64,000 nucleotides of DNA, from positions 657,979 through 721,978 of the forward strand of contig BDLO01000001.1 in the NCBI GenBank assembly GCA_001950395.1. Direction: 5' to 3'. Below the pieces are notes generated by a model. The model was given only the letters and a program-made list of their open reading frames with translations, did not search any database and was not told the origin of the DNA. This stretch comes from Coriobacteriaceae bacterium EMTCatB1. GTDB taxonomy: Bacteria; Actinomycetota; Coriobacteriia; Anaerosomatales; Anaerosomataceae. The position numbers and the translations under genes are program-made. Below, piece after piece: positions 27,426 to 35,993 of the stretch; the first letter of the stretch is position 1; each line of letters begins with the position of its first letter.

Positions 27426-27454
27426 TTGCGACGCAATATGTTGTGTGCTAGTCT
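27426..27454 (+). promoter_or_regulatory. Predicted nrdR operon promoter
   Basis: TTGCGA (27426-27431) and TAGTCT (27449-27454) are separated by 17 bp, 30 bp before the nrdR start. The spacer contains a candidate NrdR box. Confidence 0.5.
27431..27446. promoter_or_regulatory. Candidate NrdR box 1
   Basis: ACGCAATATGTTGTGT is a 16-bp imperfect palindrome (12 of 16 positions symmetric) that resembles the NrdR box consensus ACACwATATATwGTGT. It lies between the -35 and -10 of the nrdR promoter. Confidence 0.6.
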
Positions 27455-27461
27455 CGGACGT

Positions 27462-27477
27462 GGCCTAGATGTGGGGG
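27462..27477. promoter_or_regulatory. Candidate NrdR box 2 (weak)
   Basis: The core CTAGATGT at 27465-27472 matches the core of actinobacterial NrdR boxes, but the outer positions are poor. It starts exactly 31 bp after box 1, the spacing known for paired NrdR boxes, which is the main reason to note it. Confidence 0.35.
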
Positions 27478-27483
27478 TGGCGC

Positions 27484-27930
27484 ATGCGGTGTCCGTACTG
27501 CGGTCACGAAGAGACGAAGGTGGTCGACTCGCGGGTCTCTGAGTCTGGCGACGCGATCCGCAGACGGCGCGAGTGCTTGCAGTGCGCCAAGCGGTTCACG
27601 ACGTACGAGCGCCGCGAAGACGTGCCTCTGATGGTCATCAAGAAGGACTCCAGACGGGAGCCCTTCGACAGAGGGAAGCTCTTGCGCGGGCTTGTCGTCG
27701 CCACCGCGAAGCGCAACGTGACGACCGCCCAGCTGGAGGCGCTGATCGACGACATCGAGGCCGAGCTGCACAACTCGTTCAGGTACGAGGTGCGCGCGAA
27801 AGATCTTGGCGACATGGTGCTCAAGAGGCTGCTGGAGCTGGACAAGGTCGCGTACATCCGGTTCGCGTCCGTCTACAAGCAGTTCCAGGACCTCGACGAG
27901 TTCACCTCGGAGCTCAAGAAGCTCGAGTGA
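27484..27930 (+). CDS. nrdR: transcriptional repressor NrdR
   Basis: NrdR senses ATP/dATP and represses ribonucleotide reductase genes. The 148-residue protein has the N-terminal zinc ribbon [16 protein letters not shown] with C3 and C6, plus the second pair in [14 protein letters not shown]. An ATP-cone domain follows from about residue 46 ([17 protein letters not shown]). ATG 27484 fits the family start; an upstream ATG at 27469 would add five residues without similarity. It is followed 67 bp later by nrdD, so regulator and target probably share a transcript. Candidate NrdR boxes lie upstream. Confidence 0.95.
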   Translation: MRCPYCGHEETKVVDSRVSESGDAIRRRRECLQCAKRFTTYERREDVPLMVIKKDSRREPFDRGKLLRGLVVATAKRNVTTAQLEALIDDIEAELHNSFRYEVRAKDLGDMVLKRLLELDKVAYIRFASVYKQFQDLDEFTSELKKLE

Positions 27931-27997
27931 GCATCCGGTCGGGCATCTGTCCCGGCCATCTCGGTGACGGCAGGCGTTGGTTGGAAGGAAGGTCACG

Positions 27998-30124
27998 ATG
28001 GTTCTCGAGCGTACAGTCAACGTCATCAAGCCAGCGCCGGCCCCTCGCGCCGCCGACTCCACGGACATCGCGCTCCTCGTGGCGACCTCCTCACGCCAGG
28101 AGATCGACTCGTGGGACCGCTCCAAGATCGCAGACTCGCTCGTCAAGGAGACCGGCGTCGATCGCGCTCTGGCCGAAGAGATCGCCCTGTCGGTCGAGGA
28201 CCGCATCGACCGGACCAACCTGCTCACCGTCACCACAGCGATCATCCGCGAGTTCGTCGACCTCGAACTCCTCGAGCGCGGTCTCACGACCACGCTGAAG
28301 CGGCACACGCACCTTGGCCTTCCGATGTGGGACGTCGAGCAGATCATCACGAATGCCAACAAGGAGAACAGCAACACCACGCACAACCCCGAGTCCATCA
28401 ACCTCACGCTCGCTGAGACGATCCTCAAGGAGTACGCGCTCAGGAAGGTCTTCTCCGAAGACGTCGCGGAAGCGCACTACGTCGGCGACATCCACATCCA
28501 CGACCTTGGTTTCATCATCCGCCCGTACTGCGGCGGCCACAGTCTCGAGTACATCAAGAAGTACGGGCTGAACCTGCCGAACATCACGAGCGTGAGCAAG
28601 CCCGCCAAGCACGCAGAGGTCCTGATCGGCCACATGGTCAAGATGGCGAGCGCTCTCCAAGCTCACTACGCTGGAGCAGTGGGATGGGAGGCCGTCAACA
28701 TCTTCTTCGCGCCGTATCTGGTCGGAAAGACCGAGGAGGAGCTGGACCAGCTCGCGCAGATGCTGATCTTCGAGTTCAACCAGCTCGCCGGCGCACGGGG
28801 ATCGCAGGTCGTCTTCACCGACTTCAACCTGTACTTCAACGTGCCGCGGCACTTCGCCGACACTCCAGCCATCGGCCCAGGCGGCGTCTACACCGGCAAG
28901 ACGTACAAGGACTACGAGAAGGAAGCGCAAGCGTTCCTGCGAGCGATGTTCAACGTCTACATGCGCGGTGACGCGCACGGGAAGACCTTCGTGTTCCCCA
29001 AGCCGCTCCTGCATATCAACGACGATTTCTTCAACACGCCTGGGCACGAGGAGTTCCTCGACCTCGCGTGCGCGGTCGCGAGCAAGCAGGGCATCACGTA
29101 CTTCGTGTTCGACCGCGGCGACGAGGTCACGGTCTCGCAGTGCTGCCGTCTCAAGCTGAAGCTCTCCGAAGAGCAGCTCCAAGAGACCAGCACGCCGGAG
29201 CGCATGCGCTTCTCAGCGCTGCAGAACGTGACCATCAACCTGCCGCGCATCGCCTACAAGGCGAACGGCAACGACCAGGCGCTGTTCATGGAGCTGAACA
29301 AGGCCCTCGAGCTCGTGGCGAAAGCGCACATCCAGAAGCGCGAGTTCATCCGCGGACTTCTCGACTTGGGTTCCGAGGGCCCGCTCGGGCTGCTCACTCT
29401 CGACTTGGACGGCTCGCCGTACCTCAACATGGACCGACTGACCTACCTGGCAGGTCTCATCGGCCTGAACGAGCTCGTGCAGGTCCACACCGGCCAGCAG
29501 CTGCACGAGTCGGACGAGGCGCTCAGGTTCGGTCTCAAAGTCGTCGCAGCCATGAATCTGAAATGCCGGGAGCTTTCCGAACGGTATGGCATCCACCTGG
29601 TCTTGGAGGAGACTCCGGCCGAGTCAGCTGGCTACCGGCTCGCCAAGCTCGATCTCAAGTACTGGCCGACGCAGGCGGCATCCGTGATCAAGGGCGATCC
29701 GTCCACCGGCCACTGCTACTACACGAACTCGGTTCACCTGGCCGTCGACGCGCCGATCGATTACATCGAGCGGGTCGAGAAGCAGTCCCGCTTCCATCCC
29801 TTGATCGAGGCGGGCGCCATCGTGCACGTGTGGCTCGGCGAGAGCGAGCCGGATCCTCAGGCCATCAAGTCCTTCGTCGCCAAGACGTTCCGCAACACGC
29901 AGTGCGCGCAGATCGCATTCAGCCCCGAGTTCACGGTGTGCGAGACGTGCCGCCGCACGAGCAGAGGGCTCAAGACGCAGTGCCCGTTGTGCGGCTCCCT
30001 CGACGTCTACGGCGTCACGCGGATCGTCGGCTACTTCAGCAAAGTTCAGACATGGAACCGCAGCAAGGTGGCCGAGCTCTACGACAGGGTGCGGACCGAC
30101 CTCTCCGGCGTCGCGAAGGCGTGA
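27998..30124 (+). CDS. nrdD: anaerobic (class III) ribonucleoside-triphosphate reductase
   Basis: NrdD reduces ribonucleotides under strict anaerobiosis with a glycyl radical. The 708-residue protein starts with an ATP-cone-like region (about 35-95) and has the class III barrel with HNPESINLTLAE and QCCRLKLKL. Four zinc cysteines (CETC and CPLC) follow, then the glycyl radical motif RIVGY with the radical residue at G678. ATG 27998 has AAGGAAGG upstream. The activase NrdG is encoded downstream with a small thioredoxin-like gene between them. No class I or II reductase is present in this window. Confidence 0.95.
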   Translation: MVLERTVNVIKPAPAPRAADSTDIALLVATSSRQEIDSWDRSKIADSLVKETGVDRALAEEIALSVEDRIDRTNLLTVTTAIIREFVDLELLERGLTTTLKRHTHLGLPMWDVEQIITNANKENSNTTHNPESINLTLAETILKEYALRKVFSEDVAEAHYVGDIHIHDLGFIIRPYCGGHSLEYIKKYGLNLPNITSVSKPAKHAEVLIGHMVKMASALQAHYAGAVGWEAVNIFFAPYLVGKTEEELDQLAQMLIFEFNQLAGARGSQVVFTDFNLYFNVPRHFADTPAIGPGGVYTGKTYKDYEKEAQAFLRAMFNVYMRGDAHGKTFVFPKPLLHINDDFFNTPGHEEFLDLACAVASKQGITYFVFDRGDEVTVSQCCRLKLKLSEEQLQETSTPERMRFSALQNVTINLPRIAYKANGNDQALFMELNKALELVAKAHIQKREFIRGLLDLGSEGPLGLLTLDLDGSPYLNMDRLTYLAGLIGLNELVQVHTGQQLHESDEALRFGLKVVAAMNLKCRELSERYGIHLVLEETPAESAGYRLAKLDLKYWPTQAASVIKGDPSTGHCYYTNSVHLAVDAPIDYIERVEKQSRFHPLIEAGAIVHVWLGESEPDPQAIKSFVAKTFRNTQCAQIAFSPEFTVCETCRRTSRGLKTQCPLCGSLDVYGVTRIVGYFSKVQTWNRSKVAELYDRVRTDLSGVAKA

Positions 30125-30138
30125 AGGGAAGCGAAGCG

Positions 30139-30384
30139 ATGGAAGTCAAGTTGTTCGTCAAAGAGGACTGCCCGCGCTGCCCAGCCGCGAAGCGGGCGTG
30201 CGAGGGCATCGACCACCTGCGGATCTACGACGTGGACTCGATCGACGGCCTTGCGGAGGCGTCGTTCCACGGCGTGCTCGCGACCCCGACGATCATCGTC
30301 GTGGACTCCTCCGGCCGCGAAGTCGCAGCATGGCGCGGCGTCGCGCCCGAGCCGAGCGAGCTCCACGCCGTTCTCGCGAATTAG
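30139..30384 (+). CDS. thioredoxin/glutaredoxin-like protein
   Basis: This 81-residue protein has a CPRC redox motif (C11, C14) near the start of a thioredoxin fold and the conserved cis-proline segment ATPTIIVVD. It is too short for a standard thioredoxin and resembles the glutaredoxin/NrdH-like group. It lies 14 bp after nrdD and 9 bp before nrdG. A dedicated electron donor for the anaerobic reductase is plausible, but class III enzymes often use formate or NrdH/thioredoxin, so the link is inference. Confidence 0.78.
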   Translation: MEVKLFVKEDCPRCPAAKRACEGIDHLRIYDVDSIDGLAEASFHGVLATPTIIVVDSSGREVAAWRGVAPEPSELHAVLAN

Positions 30385-30393
30385 GGGGCAGGC

Positions 30394-31107
30394 GTGACGC
30401 CTACGACGACTCTGGCAGCCCGCGTCGCAGCCTGGCAGCCGGTGAGCATGCTCGACTGGCCAGGCCGGGTGGCGGCCACCGCCTTCATCAGCGGATGCCC
30501 GTTCCGGTGCGCGTACTGTCACAACCCCGACTTGATCGCCGCGCGCCCGCACGGAGAGGAAGCGGATGCGCTGATCGAGCACCTCGTGAGCCGCCGCGGG
30601 TGGATCGACGGCGTCGTCATCACGGGCGGTGAACCGACGAGCGATCCGGAGCTCGTGCCGCTGCTGGAAACGCTCAACGACATCGGCATTCCCGTCAAGC
30701 TCGACACGAACGGCAGCCGGCCTGAGACGCTCGCCCGCGTCCTCGAGAACGGACTCGTGCAGATGGTCGCGCTCGACGTCAAGACCGTGCCCGAACGCTA
30801 CGACGCGCTCACGGGCTGGCCGGGCTCCGCGCGTGCGGTCGACGAGAGCATCCAGGTCGTCTTGGACTCGGGCGTCGACCACGAGTTCCGGACGACTGCG
30901 TGGCCGGGCGCGCTCACAGTAGACGACTTTCCGCGTATCGCACGCCGTCTTGAGCGGGGTCGGCGCTACGTGATCCAGCAGTTCCGCCCCGAGCAGACGC
31001 TTCGCCCTGAAGCGGCCGACGTGCTGCCGTTCAGCCCGGATACGCTCAGGAGCATCGCCGCGCTGTGCAATGAGCACATCCCGACCGTGGTGAGGGGTGC
31101 TGCCTGA
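30394..31107 (+). CDS. nrdG: anaerobic ribonucleotide reductase activating protein
   Basis: NrdG is the radical-SAM activase that installs the glycyl radical on NrdD. The 237-residue protein has the cluster motif CPFRCAYC (C35, C39, C42), then VVITGGEPT and a C-terminal region [10 protein letters not shown]. It starts [19 protein letters not shown], which fits NrdG2-type proteins. GTG 30394 lies 9 bp after the thioredoxin-like gene. Its stop overlaps the dut start as TGATG. Confidence 0.9.
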   Translation: MTPTTTLAARVAAWQPVSMLDWPGRVAATAFISGCPFRCAYCHNPDLIAARPHGEEADALIEHLVSRRGWIDGVVITGGEPTSDPELVPLLETLNDIGIPVKLDTNGSRPETLARVLENGLVQMVALDVKTVPERYDALTGWPGSARAVDESIQVVLDSGVDHEFRTTAWPGALTVDDFPRIARRLERGRRYVIQQFRPEQTLRPEAADVLPFSPDTLRSIAALCNEHIPTVVRGAA

Positions 31108-31538
31108 TGGAGCTGCGCATCAAACGCCTCGACCCCGATCTTCCGCTGCCGCGATATGCGCACGAAGGCGACGCCGGGCTCGACCTTTTTGCGGCCGCGG
31201 ACGTCACCCTCGCGCCATTCGAGCGCGCGCTCGTCCCGACGGGCATCGCGGTAGCGATCCCTGAGGGATACGCGGGGTTCGTGCAGCCTCGGAGCGGGCT
31301 TGCCATACGGCTGGGTCTTGGCCTCGTGAACAGCCCGGGGCTCATCGACAGCCACTACCGTGGGGAGATCAAGGTCGTCGCGGTAAACCTCGATCCCACG
31401 GAGCCCATCACGATCAAGCGCGGCGACAAGGTCGCGCAGCTCGTCATACAGCAGGTCGCCCGGGTGCGGCTCGTCGAGACTGACGAGCTCGACCAGACAG
31501 CGCGAGGGGAGGGGGGCTTTGGCAGCACCGGCGTCTGA
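31107..31538 (+). CDS. dut: dUTP diphosphatase
   Basis: Dut hydrolyses dUTP to dUMP and keeps uracil out of DNA. The 143-residue trimeric-type protein shows the five motifs: [39 protein letters not shown] and the C-terminal arm [10 protein letters not shown]. The start overlaps nrdG (TGATG) and the 3' end overlaps the Nudix gene by 20 bp. Its place after nrdD and nrdG makes a dNTP-supply operon. Confidence 0.95.
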   Translation: MELRIKRLDPDLPLPRYAHEGDAGLDLFAAADVTLAPFERALVPTGIAVAIPEGYAGFVQPRSGLAIRLGLGLVNSPGLIDSHYRGEIKVVAVNLDPTEPITIKRGDKVAQLVIQQVARVRLVETDELDQTARGEGGFGSTGV

Positions 31539-32028
31539 GCCCCCACGCATACGCGTGGCTGCCGCCATCCCGGTCGCCGACGGGCTCGTCGTCGTCATCC
31601 AACACAAGCGAGGCGCGTCGTACGCACTGCTTCCTGGAGGGGGAGTCGCACGAGGCGAGTCGCTCGCTGAAGCCCTGGTCCGAGAGGTCCGTGAAGAGAT
31701 CGGGCTCGGCATCTCCCTCGATCGGCTCCTGCTCGTCAACGACACCATCGCACCCGATGGAAGCAAGCACGTCGTGAACCTCACGTTCCTCGCGCACGCA
31801 GTGACGCCGATCGAGGAGATCTCACCGCGCGACCCTGCGATCGACGCCGTCGAAGTCGTCCCGCTCGACCGGCTCGCGCAACTCGACCTGCGGCCGCCGA
31901 TCGGGCGCGAGCTTTTCGCAACGCTGACCGCCGACGAGGGCCTGAGGGCGCCTGCGTACCTTGGGTCGCTGTGGACGCCCGAGCCGGATCGACGTGACGC
32001 TGGAAGAGGATCCGACGATGCGCACTAG
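31519..32028 (+). CDS. Nudix hydrolase
   Basis: The 169-residue protein has a Nudix box with the GX5EX7REUXEEXGU pattern: [20 protein letters not shown] followed by IGL. The substrate cannot be read from sequence; nucleotide sanitation is likely given dut and nrd upstream. The only suitable start is TTG 31519 with AGGGGAGGGGGG upstream, so the first 20 bp overlap the end of dut. The last 20 residues are polar and look disordered. Confidence 0.82.
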   Translation: MAAPASEPPRIRVAAAIPVADGLVVVIQHKRGASYALLPGGGVARGESLAEALVREVREEIGLGISLDRLLLVNDTIAPDGSKHVVNLTFLAHAVTPIEEISPRDPAIDAVEVVPLDRLAQLDLRPPIGRELFATLTADEGLRAPAYLGSLWTPEPDRRDAGRGSDDAH

Positions 32029-32169
32029 CACAACTTGTCATAAGCCGCTCGCTCTCGTGCACACGCGCGGCTTCGCGGGAGGTGGTGCCAGGCGCCGCTA
32101 CCGCTAGAGCACAGCACTTCTTTGCATCGCTTTGCTTGCACGATTCGACTCACGGAGAGGACTGGTGCG

Positions 32170-33594
32170 ATGGAGAAGCTCTTCAAGCTCAAAGAGCGCG
32201 GTACTAACGTCAAGACGGAGGTGCTCGCCGGCGTCGCGACGTTCATGACGATGGCGTACATCATCTTCGTCAACCCGGGCATCCTGTCCGCTGCTGGCGT
32301 GCCGTTCGCGGGCGCCGCGACGGCCACGGCTCTCGGAGCTGCCCTGATGTGCATCTGCATGGGGCTGTTCACCAACCGTCCGCTCGCTCTCGCGTCTGGC
32401 ATGGGGCTGAACGCGGTCGTGACCTTCTCGGTCATCGGGTTCCAGCAGGCCAACGTTCCGTGGCAAGTCGGCATGGCGGTCATATTCGTCGAGGGTCTCG
32501 TGATCCTGGCCCTCGTCCTGACCGGGCTGCGCGAAGCGGTCATGGACGCCATCCCGATCGACCTCAAGCGCGCGATCGGCGTCGGCATCGGCCTTTTCAT
32601 CACGACCATCGGCCTCAACGAGGGCGGCATCATCCAGCCGAATTCGGCCACGCTCATCTCGCTCGGGGACTTCACCCAGAAGTACGTGTGGGTGACCCTC
32701 ATCGGCTTGATCGCGATTCTCATCTTCATGGCGCTGCGCATCAAGGGCGACATCTTGTGGGGCATCGTCACCGCCACGATCGCAGCCCTCGTGCTCGGCG
32801 TGACGTCGCTGCCAAAAGGCGGCCTCGTGGCCCCGCTGGACTTCAGCACCTTCTTCGCGCCGTTCCAGACGGTCGACGGCGGTACGATCGCGCTCGCGAA
32901 GGTGTTCACGCCGTCGCTCCTGCTCATGGTCTTCGCGATCATGCTCACCGACTTCTTCGACACCATGGGAACCGTGATCTCGATCGGCGAGCAGGCCGGC
33001 TTCGTGGACGAGAACGGCAAGGTGCCGGGCATCCGCAACATCCTCACCGTCGACTCCATCGCCGCGAGCGTGGGCGGCCTGTTCGGCGCAAGCTCCATCA
33101 CGACCTACATCGAGTCTGCCGCAGGTGTGGCTGAGGGCGGCCGCACGGGTCTCATGCCGATCGTCACCGGCGTCCTGTTCGCGCTCTCGGCATTCTTCGC
33201 ACCGGTCATCGCGATGATCGGCGGCGGGTACGACGTGGGCAACGCGGCGCACTTCGCGCAGCTGGCTGGAGCAGGTTTCACTGTCCCTGAAGGCTCGTAC
33301 TACATGTATCCGATAACGGCAGGAGCACTCATCGTCGTCGGATTCCTGATGATGCGCACCGTGCGCGACATCCCGTGGACCGACCTCGAGGAGGCGTTCC
33401 CGGCGTTCCTGACGATCGTCGGCATACCGCTCACCTACAACATCAGCTACGGCATCGGCCTCGGGTTCATCAGCTACGTGCTCCTCAAGGTCTTCCACAA
33501 GAAGGCGAAGCAGGTGCACCCGCTGATGTGGGTGGTCTCGGTCGCATTCGCGATCACGTTCGTCCTGCCCGCCATCGAGAAGCTCATCGGTTAG
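32170..33594 (+). CDS. NCS2 family purine permease (AzgA/GhxP-like)
   Basis: The 474-residue protein is a polytopic permease of the AzgA/GhxP type (COG2252-like). Diagnostic stretches are VKTEVLAGVATFMTMAYI, FVNPGILS, ASGMGLNAVVTF, MLTDFFDTMGT and ASSITTYIESAAGV. These proteins import adenine, guanine or hypoxanthine by proton symport. ATG 32170 follows GGAGAGGA. It is separated from the Nudix gene by 141 bp and has the uracil permease 9 bp downstream. No purine riboswitch is recognisable in the leader. Confidence 0.88.
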   Translation: MEKLFKLKERGTNVKTEVLAGVATFMTMAYIIFVNPGILSAAGVPFAGAATATALGAALMCICMGLFTNRPLALASGMGLNAVVTFSVIGFQQANVPWQVGMAVIFVEGLVILALVLTGLREAVMDAIPIDLKRAIGVGIGLFITTIGLNEGGIIQPNSATLISLGDFTQKYVWVTLIGLIAILIFMALRIKGDILWGIVTATIAALVLGVTSLPKGGLVAPLDFSTFFAPFQTVDGGTIALAKVFTPSLLLMVFAIMLTDFFDTMGTVISIGEQAGFVDENGKVPGIRNILTVDSIAASVGGLFGASSITTYIESAAGVAEGGRTGLMPIVTGVLFALSAFFAPVIAMIGGGYDVGNAAHFAQLAGAGFTVPEGSYYMYPITAGALIVVGFLMMRTVRDIPWTDLEEAFPAFLTIVGIPLTYNISYGIGLGFISYVLLKVFHKKAKQVHPLMWVVSVAFAITFVLPAIEKLIG

Positions 33595-33603
33595 GAGCGC
33601 ACA

Positions 33604-34956
33604 GTGGCTGATACTGCTCGCGTCATACAGACCGACGAGAAGCTGCCGCTCATTCAGGCGGTGCCGCTGTCGGTCCAGCACCTCATGGCGATGTTCGGCG
33701 CGACGGTCCTCGTGCCGTACCTCACTGGCCTGCATCCGGGTATCGGCTTGATGACCTCTGGCATCGGCACGATCGTGTACCTGATCTGCGTCCGCAACAA
33801 GATCCCCAGCTACCTCGGCTCCAGCTTCGCCTTCATCGCGCCGTTGATCGCTGTGGGCGGGGGAGCCGTGGGAGGCGTCGCCAAGTCGCCGGAGAGAATC
33901 CCGTACGCGCTCGGGGGCCTGGTCGCAGCCGGCATCGTCTACATGATTGTCGCCGGCATCATCAAACTCTTCGGAACCGACTGGCTGAACAAGGTCCTTC
34001 CGCCGGCCGTCGTTGGAGCCGTCGTCATCGTCATCGGACTCGGGCTTTCCGCCGTGGCCGTCAAGATGGCCATGTTCCCCGGCGCAGACCCCTCGAAAGG
34101 CGTGGACCCGAAAGGCCTCGCAGTGGCCGCAGTGACGCTCCTGTCAGCCATCGCGTTCTCGTCGTACCTGAAGGGTTTCGCCCGGACGATACCGGTGCTC
34201 TTGGGCATCGTCGTCGGTTACCTCGTGTCCATCCCGCTCGGCATGGTGAGCTTCGACGGCATCGCCCAGGCCAAGTGGATCGACTGGCCGTGGCAGTACT
34301 TCACCTATCCGAAGTTCGAGCTGAACGCGATCTTGATCATCGCGCCGGTCGCGCTGGTGGTCGTCGTGGAGCACATCGGCCACCTGCTCGTCATCAACGA
34401 GATCACGGGCAAGGACTTCACCCCGATGCTGCCTGAGTCGCTCTTCGGCGACGGCCTCGCAACGGCGCTCTCGGGTGCAGTGGGCGGGACGCCGTCGACC
34501 ACGTACGCCGAGAACATCGGCGTCATGGCCGTCACGAAGGTCTACACGACGCAGGTCTTCTGGTACGCAGGTGCGCTCGCGTTCATCATCGGCGGGTTCG
34601 TCCCGAAGCTCTCGGCATTGATCAGCTCGATCCCGACCCACGTGATGGGCGGCGTCTCGCTGCTGCTGTTCGGCCTGATCGCGTCGAGCGGCCTGCGCCT
34701 GCTCGTCGACTCCGGCATCGACTACAGCCACAGCCGGAACCTCATCCTGTCGAGCGTCGTCCTCGTCGTCGGGATTGGCATGGAGACTGGCGGCTTCACG
34801 ATCCCGCTCGGCAACTACACGATCCCCGGCATGGCGCTCGCAACGCTGCTCGGCGTCGTCCTCAACCTCATTCTGCCGAAAGAGCCCGAGGGTGCCGCAT
34901 TGGACTCGCCGGACTTCACGGGCGAGCTGCAAGCGGAGGCCTCGCACGAAGCGTAG
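33604..34956 (+). CDS. uraA: uracil permease (UraA/PyrP, NCS2 family)
   Basis: The 450-residue protein is a polytopic NCS2 nucleobase transporter. Diagnostic segments are LSVQHLMAMFGATVLVPYLT, SYLGSSFAFIAP, VEHIGHL and GGTPSTTYAENIGVMAVT, which point to the uracil branch. GTG 33604 follows the purine permease by 9 bp, so the two are cotranscribed. The operon ends at the terminator at 34967. Hpt and Apt, which would salvage imported bases, are encoded at 48115 and 46547. Confidence 0.9.
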   Translation: MADTARVIQTDEKLPLIQAVPLSVQHLMAMFGATVLVPYLTGLHPGIGLMTSGIGTIVYLICVRNKIPSYLGSSFAFIAPLIAVGGGAVGGVAKSPERIPYALGGLVAAGIVYMIVAGIIKLFGTDWLNKVLPPAVVGAVVIVIGLGLSAVAVKMAMFPGADPSKGVDPKGLAVAAVTLLSAIAFSSYLKGFARTIPVLLGIVVGYLVSIPLGMVSFDGIAQAKWIDWPWQYFTYPKFELNAILIIAPVALVVVVEHIGHLLVINEITGKDFTPMLPESLFGDGLATALSGAVGGTPSTTYAENIGVMAVTKVYTTQVFWYAGALAFIIGGFVPKLSALISSIPTHVMGGVSLLLFGLIASSGLRLLVDSGIDYSHSRNLILSSVVLVVGIGMETGGFTIPLGNYTIPGMALATLLGVVLNLILPKEPEGAALDSPDFTGELQAEASHEA

Positions 34957-34966
34957 GCGCCACTGA

Positions 34967-35013
34967 GCAGAGCGCGGTGCGCAGATCCGCGTGCCGCGCT
35001 CTGCGTCTTCTTA
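34967..35013 (+). terminator. Rho-independent terminator after uraA
   Basis: GCAGAGCGCGG (34967-34977) pairs perfectly with CCGCGCTCTGC (34994-35004), and the stem is followed by GTCTTCTTAT. The loop holds a further small GCG/CGC pairing. It ends the permease operon. Confidence 0.85.
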
Positions 35014-35192
35014 TCTAGAACCGTGTGGATACGTTCGCGTCCACGGAAAGCGAACTCGTGCGCGGCACACGATGCTGCGCCACACCACGTTCCATCGTTC
35101 TCCTCACGCGTGCCTTCTATGTGTGATAATACGTCTTATGTAAAGTCTGTCTTATCGAACTACAGCAGCCCGATCCTGAACCTGCGCGCTCG
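35014..35192. other. Non-coding region with an AT-rich patch
   Basis: There is no credible gene between the terminator and the convergent 105-residue gene. Positions about 35115-35160 are unusually AT-rich for this window. They hold a direct repeat GTCTTAT (35133-35139 and 35149-35155) and a GATAAT sequence (35125-35130) that resembles a -10 box. Confidence 0.4.
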
Positions 35193-35510
35193 TCACTCCC
35201 CCTCGTGCGACGGCTCCACGTAGACTTCCTCGAACTCGGCCGCAGTCATCTCGTCGAGATCCATCTGCGCCTGCTCGAGCCACGCTAATGCCTCGTCGTA
35301 GTCGTCGAAGTCCGCCAGGACCGTCACGTCTTCTTCGTCATCCAGTCGGACGGCCTCGACGCGATAGACGGCGACGTCCTCGGGGACGTCGATGGCAGGG
35401 CGCCTCCACAGGATGTCGTCTCGCCACTCGAGGTCGAGGTCTCCTTGCGCGTCAAGCCGTATGAGTCTCAGGCGAAAGAAGTCCTTCGCTTCCCCGAACA
35501 CGTGAGCCAT
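35193..35510 (-). CDS. Acidic hypothetical protein
   Basis: I do not recognise this 105-residue protein. It is strongly acidic, especially from residue 50 on (DDEEDVTVLADFDDYDEA and a Glu-rich tail), with no membrane segment or cysteine pair. ATG 35510 is chosen because the part before it has no conservation-like features and an upstream GAGGTC can serve as ribosome-binding site. It is the last gene of the minus-strand run that starts with iorA, 13 bp after the SH3 gene. Confidence 0.55.
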   Translation of the reverse strand: MAHVFGEAKDFFRLRLIRLDAQGDLDLEWRDDILWRRPAIDVPEDVAVYRVEAVRLDDEEDVTVLADFDDYDEALAWLEQAQMDLDEMTAAEFEEVYVEPSHEGE

Positions 35511-35523
35511 GACATGACCTCGC

Positions 35524-35976
35524 TTACTCCTCGAGCCGCGTGTAGCTGCCGCCAGCGGCCACCCAACCCTCAGAACCATCCACGTCGCGGACGTGATACC
35601 ACCCTTCGCCCTTCTCGATGAGCAGAAGGCGCTGCCCGGCAGTCAGCCGCTTGACCACGGCCGATCCGGTGCTTGGGCGCTCGCGCAGGTTGAGCCCGTC
35701 GATCAGCACGACGACCGCAGCGCCGGCTGCCGGTCCCTCCTCCCCTGCCGTTTCCTGAGAAGGACTTCCAGTCGCTGGATTTGCCGCGTCGGTCGCGTCT
35801 TGAGATGGGGATTGCGTGGACTCGCGTGATCCCCGCTGAGAGCGCGAGACCGCGTCTCTGTACGAAGCGAACGCGCCGAGCACCATCCACGCGACGACCA
35901 CGAGAGCCGTCACCGCGGCGACTGCACGCACGAGGTACGGGACGCGGCGCTCATCCGTGCGTTCGAACAGGTCCAT
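35524..35976 (-). CDS. Membrane-anchored SH3b domain protein
   Basis: The 150-residue protein has a transmembrane segment near residues 14-36, then a Ser/Gln/Ala-rich linker (about 42-85). A C-terminal bacterial SH3 (SH3b) domain follows (about 88-150: LIDGLNLRERPSTGSAVVKR, LLLIEKGEGWYHVRD, SEGWVAA). SH3b domains usually bind cell-wall material outside the cell. No catalytic domain is attached. It lies between two small unassigned genes downstream of paaK, so its link to amino-acid metabolism may be only operon sharing. Confidence 0.75.
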   Translation of the reverse strand: MDLFERTDERRVPYLVRAVAAVTALVVVAWMVLGAFASYRDAVSRSQRGSRESTQSPSQDATDAANPATGSPSQETAGEEGPAAGAAVVVLIDGLNLRERPSTGSAVVKRLTAGQRLLLIEKGEGWYHVRDVDGSEGWVAAGGSYTRLEE

Positions 35977-35993
35977 CGAGCCCCCTCACGGCC

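Noticed and set aside
32029-32169. Purine riboswitch before the NCS2 permease
   Set aside because: The conserved purine-aptamer core and loop sequences are not visible in the 141-bp gap.
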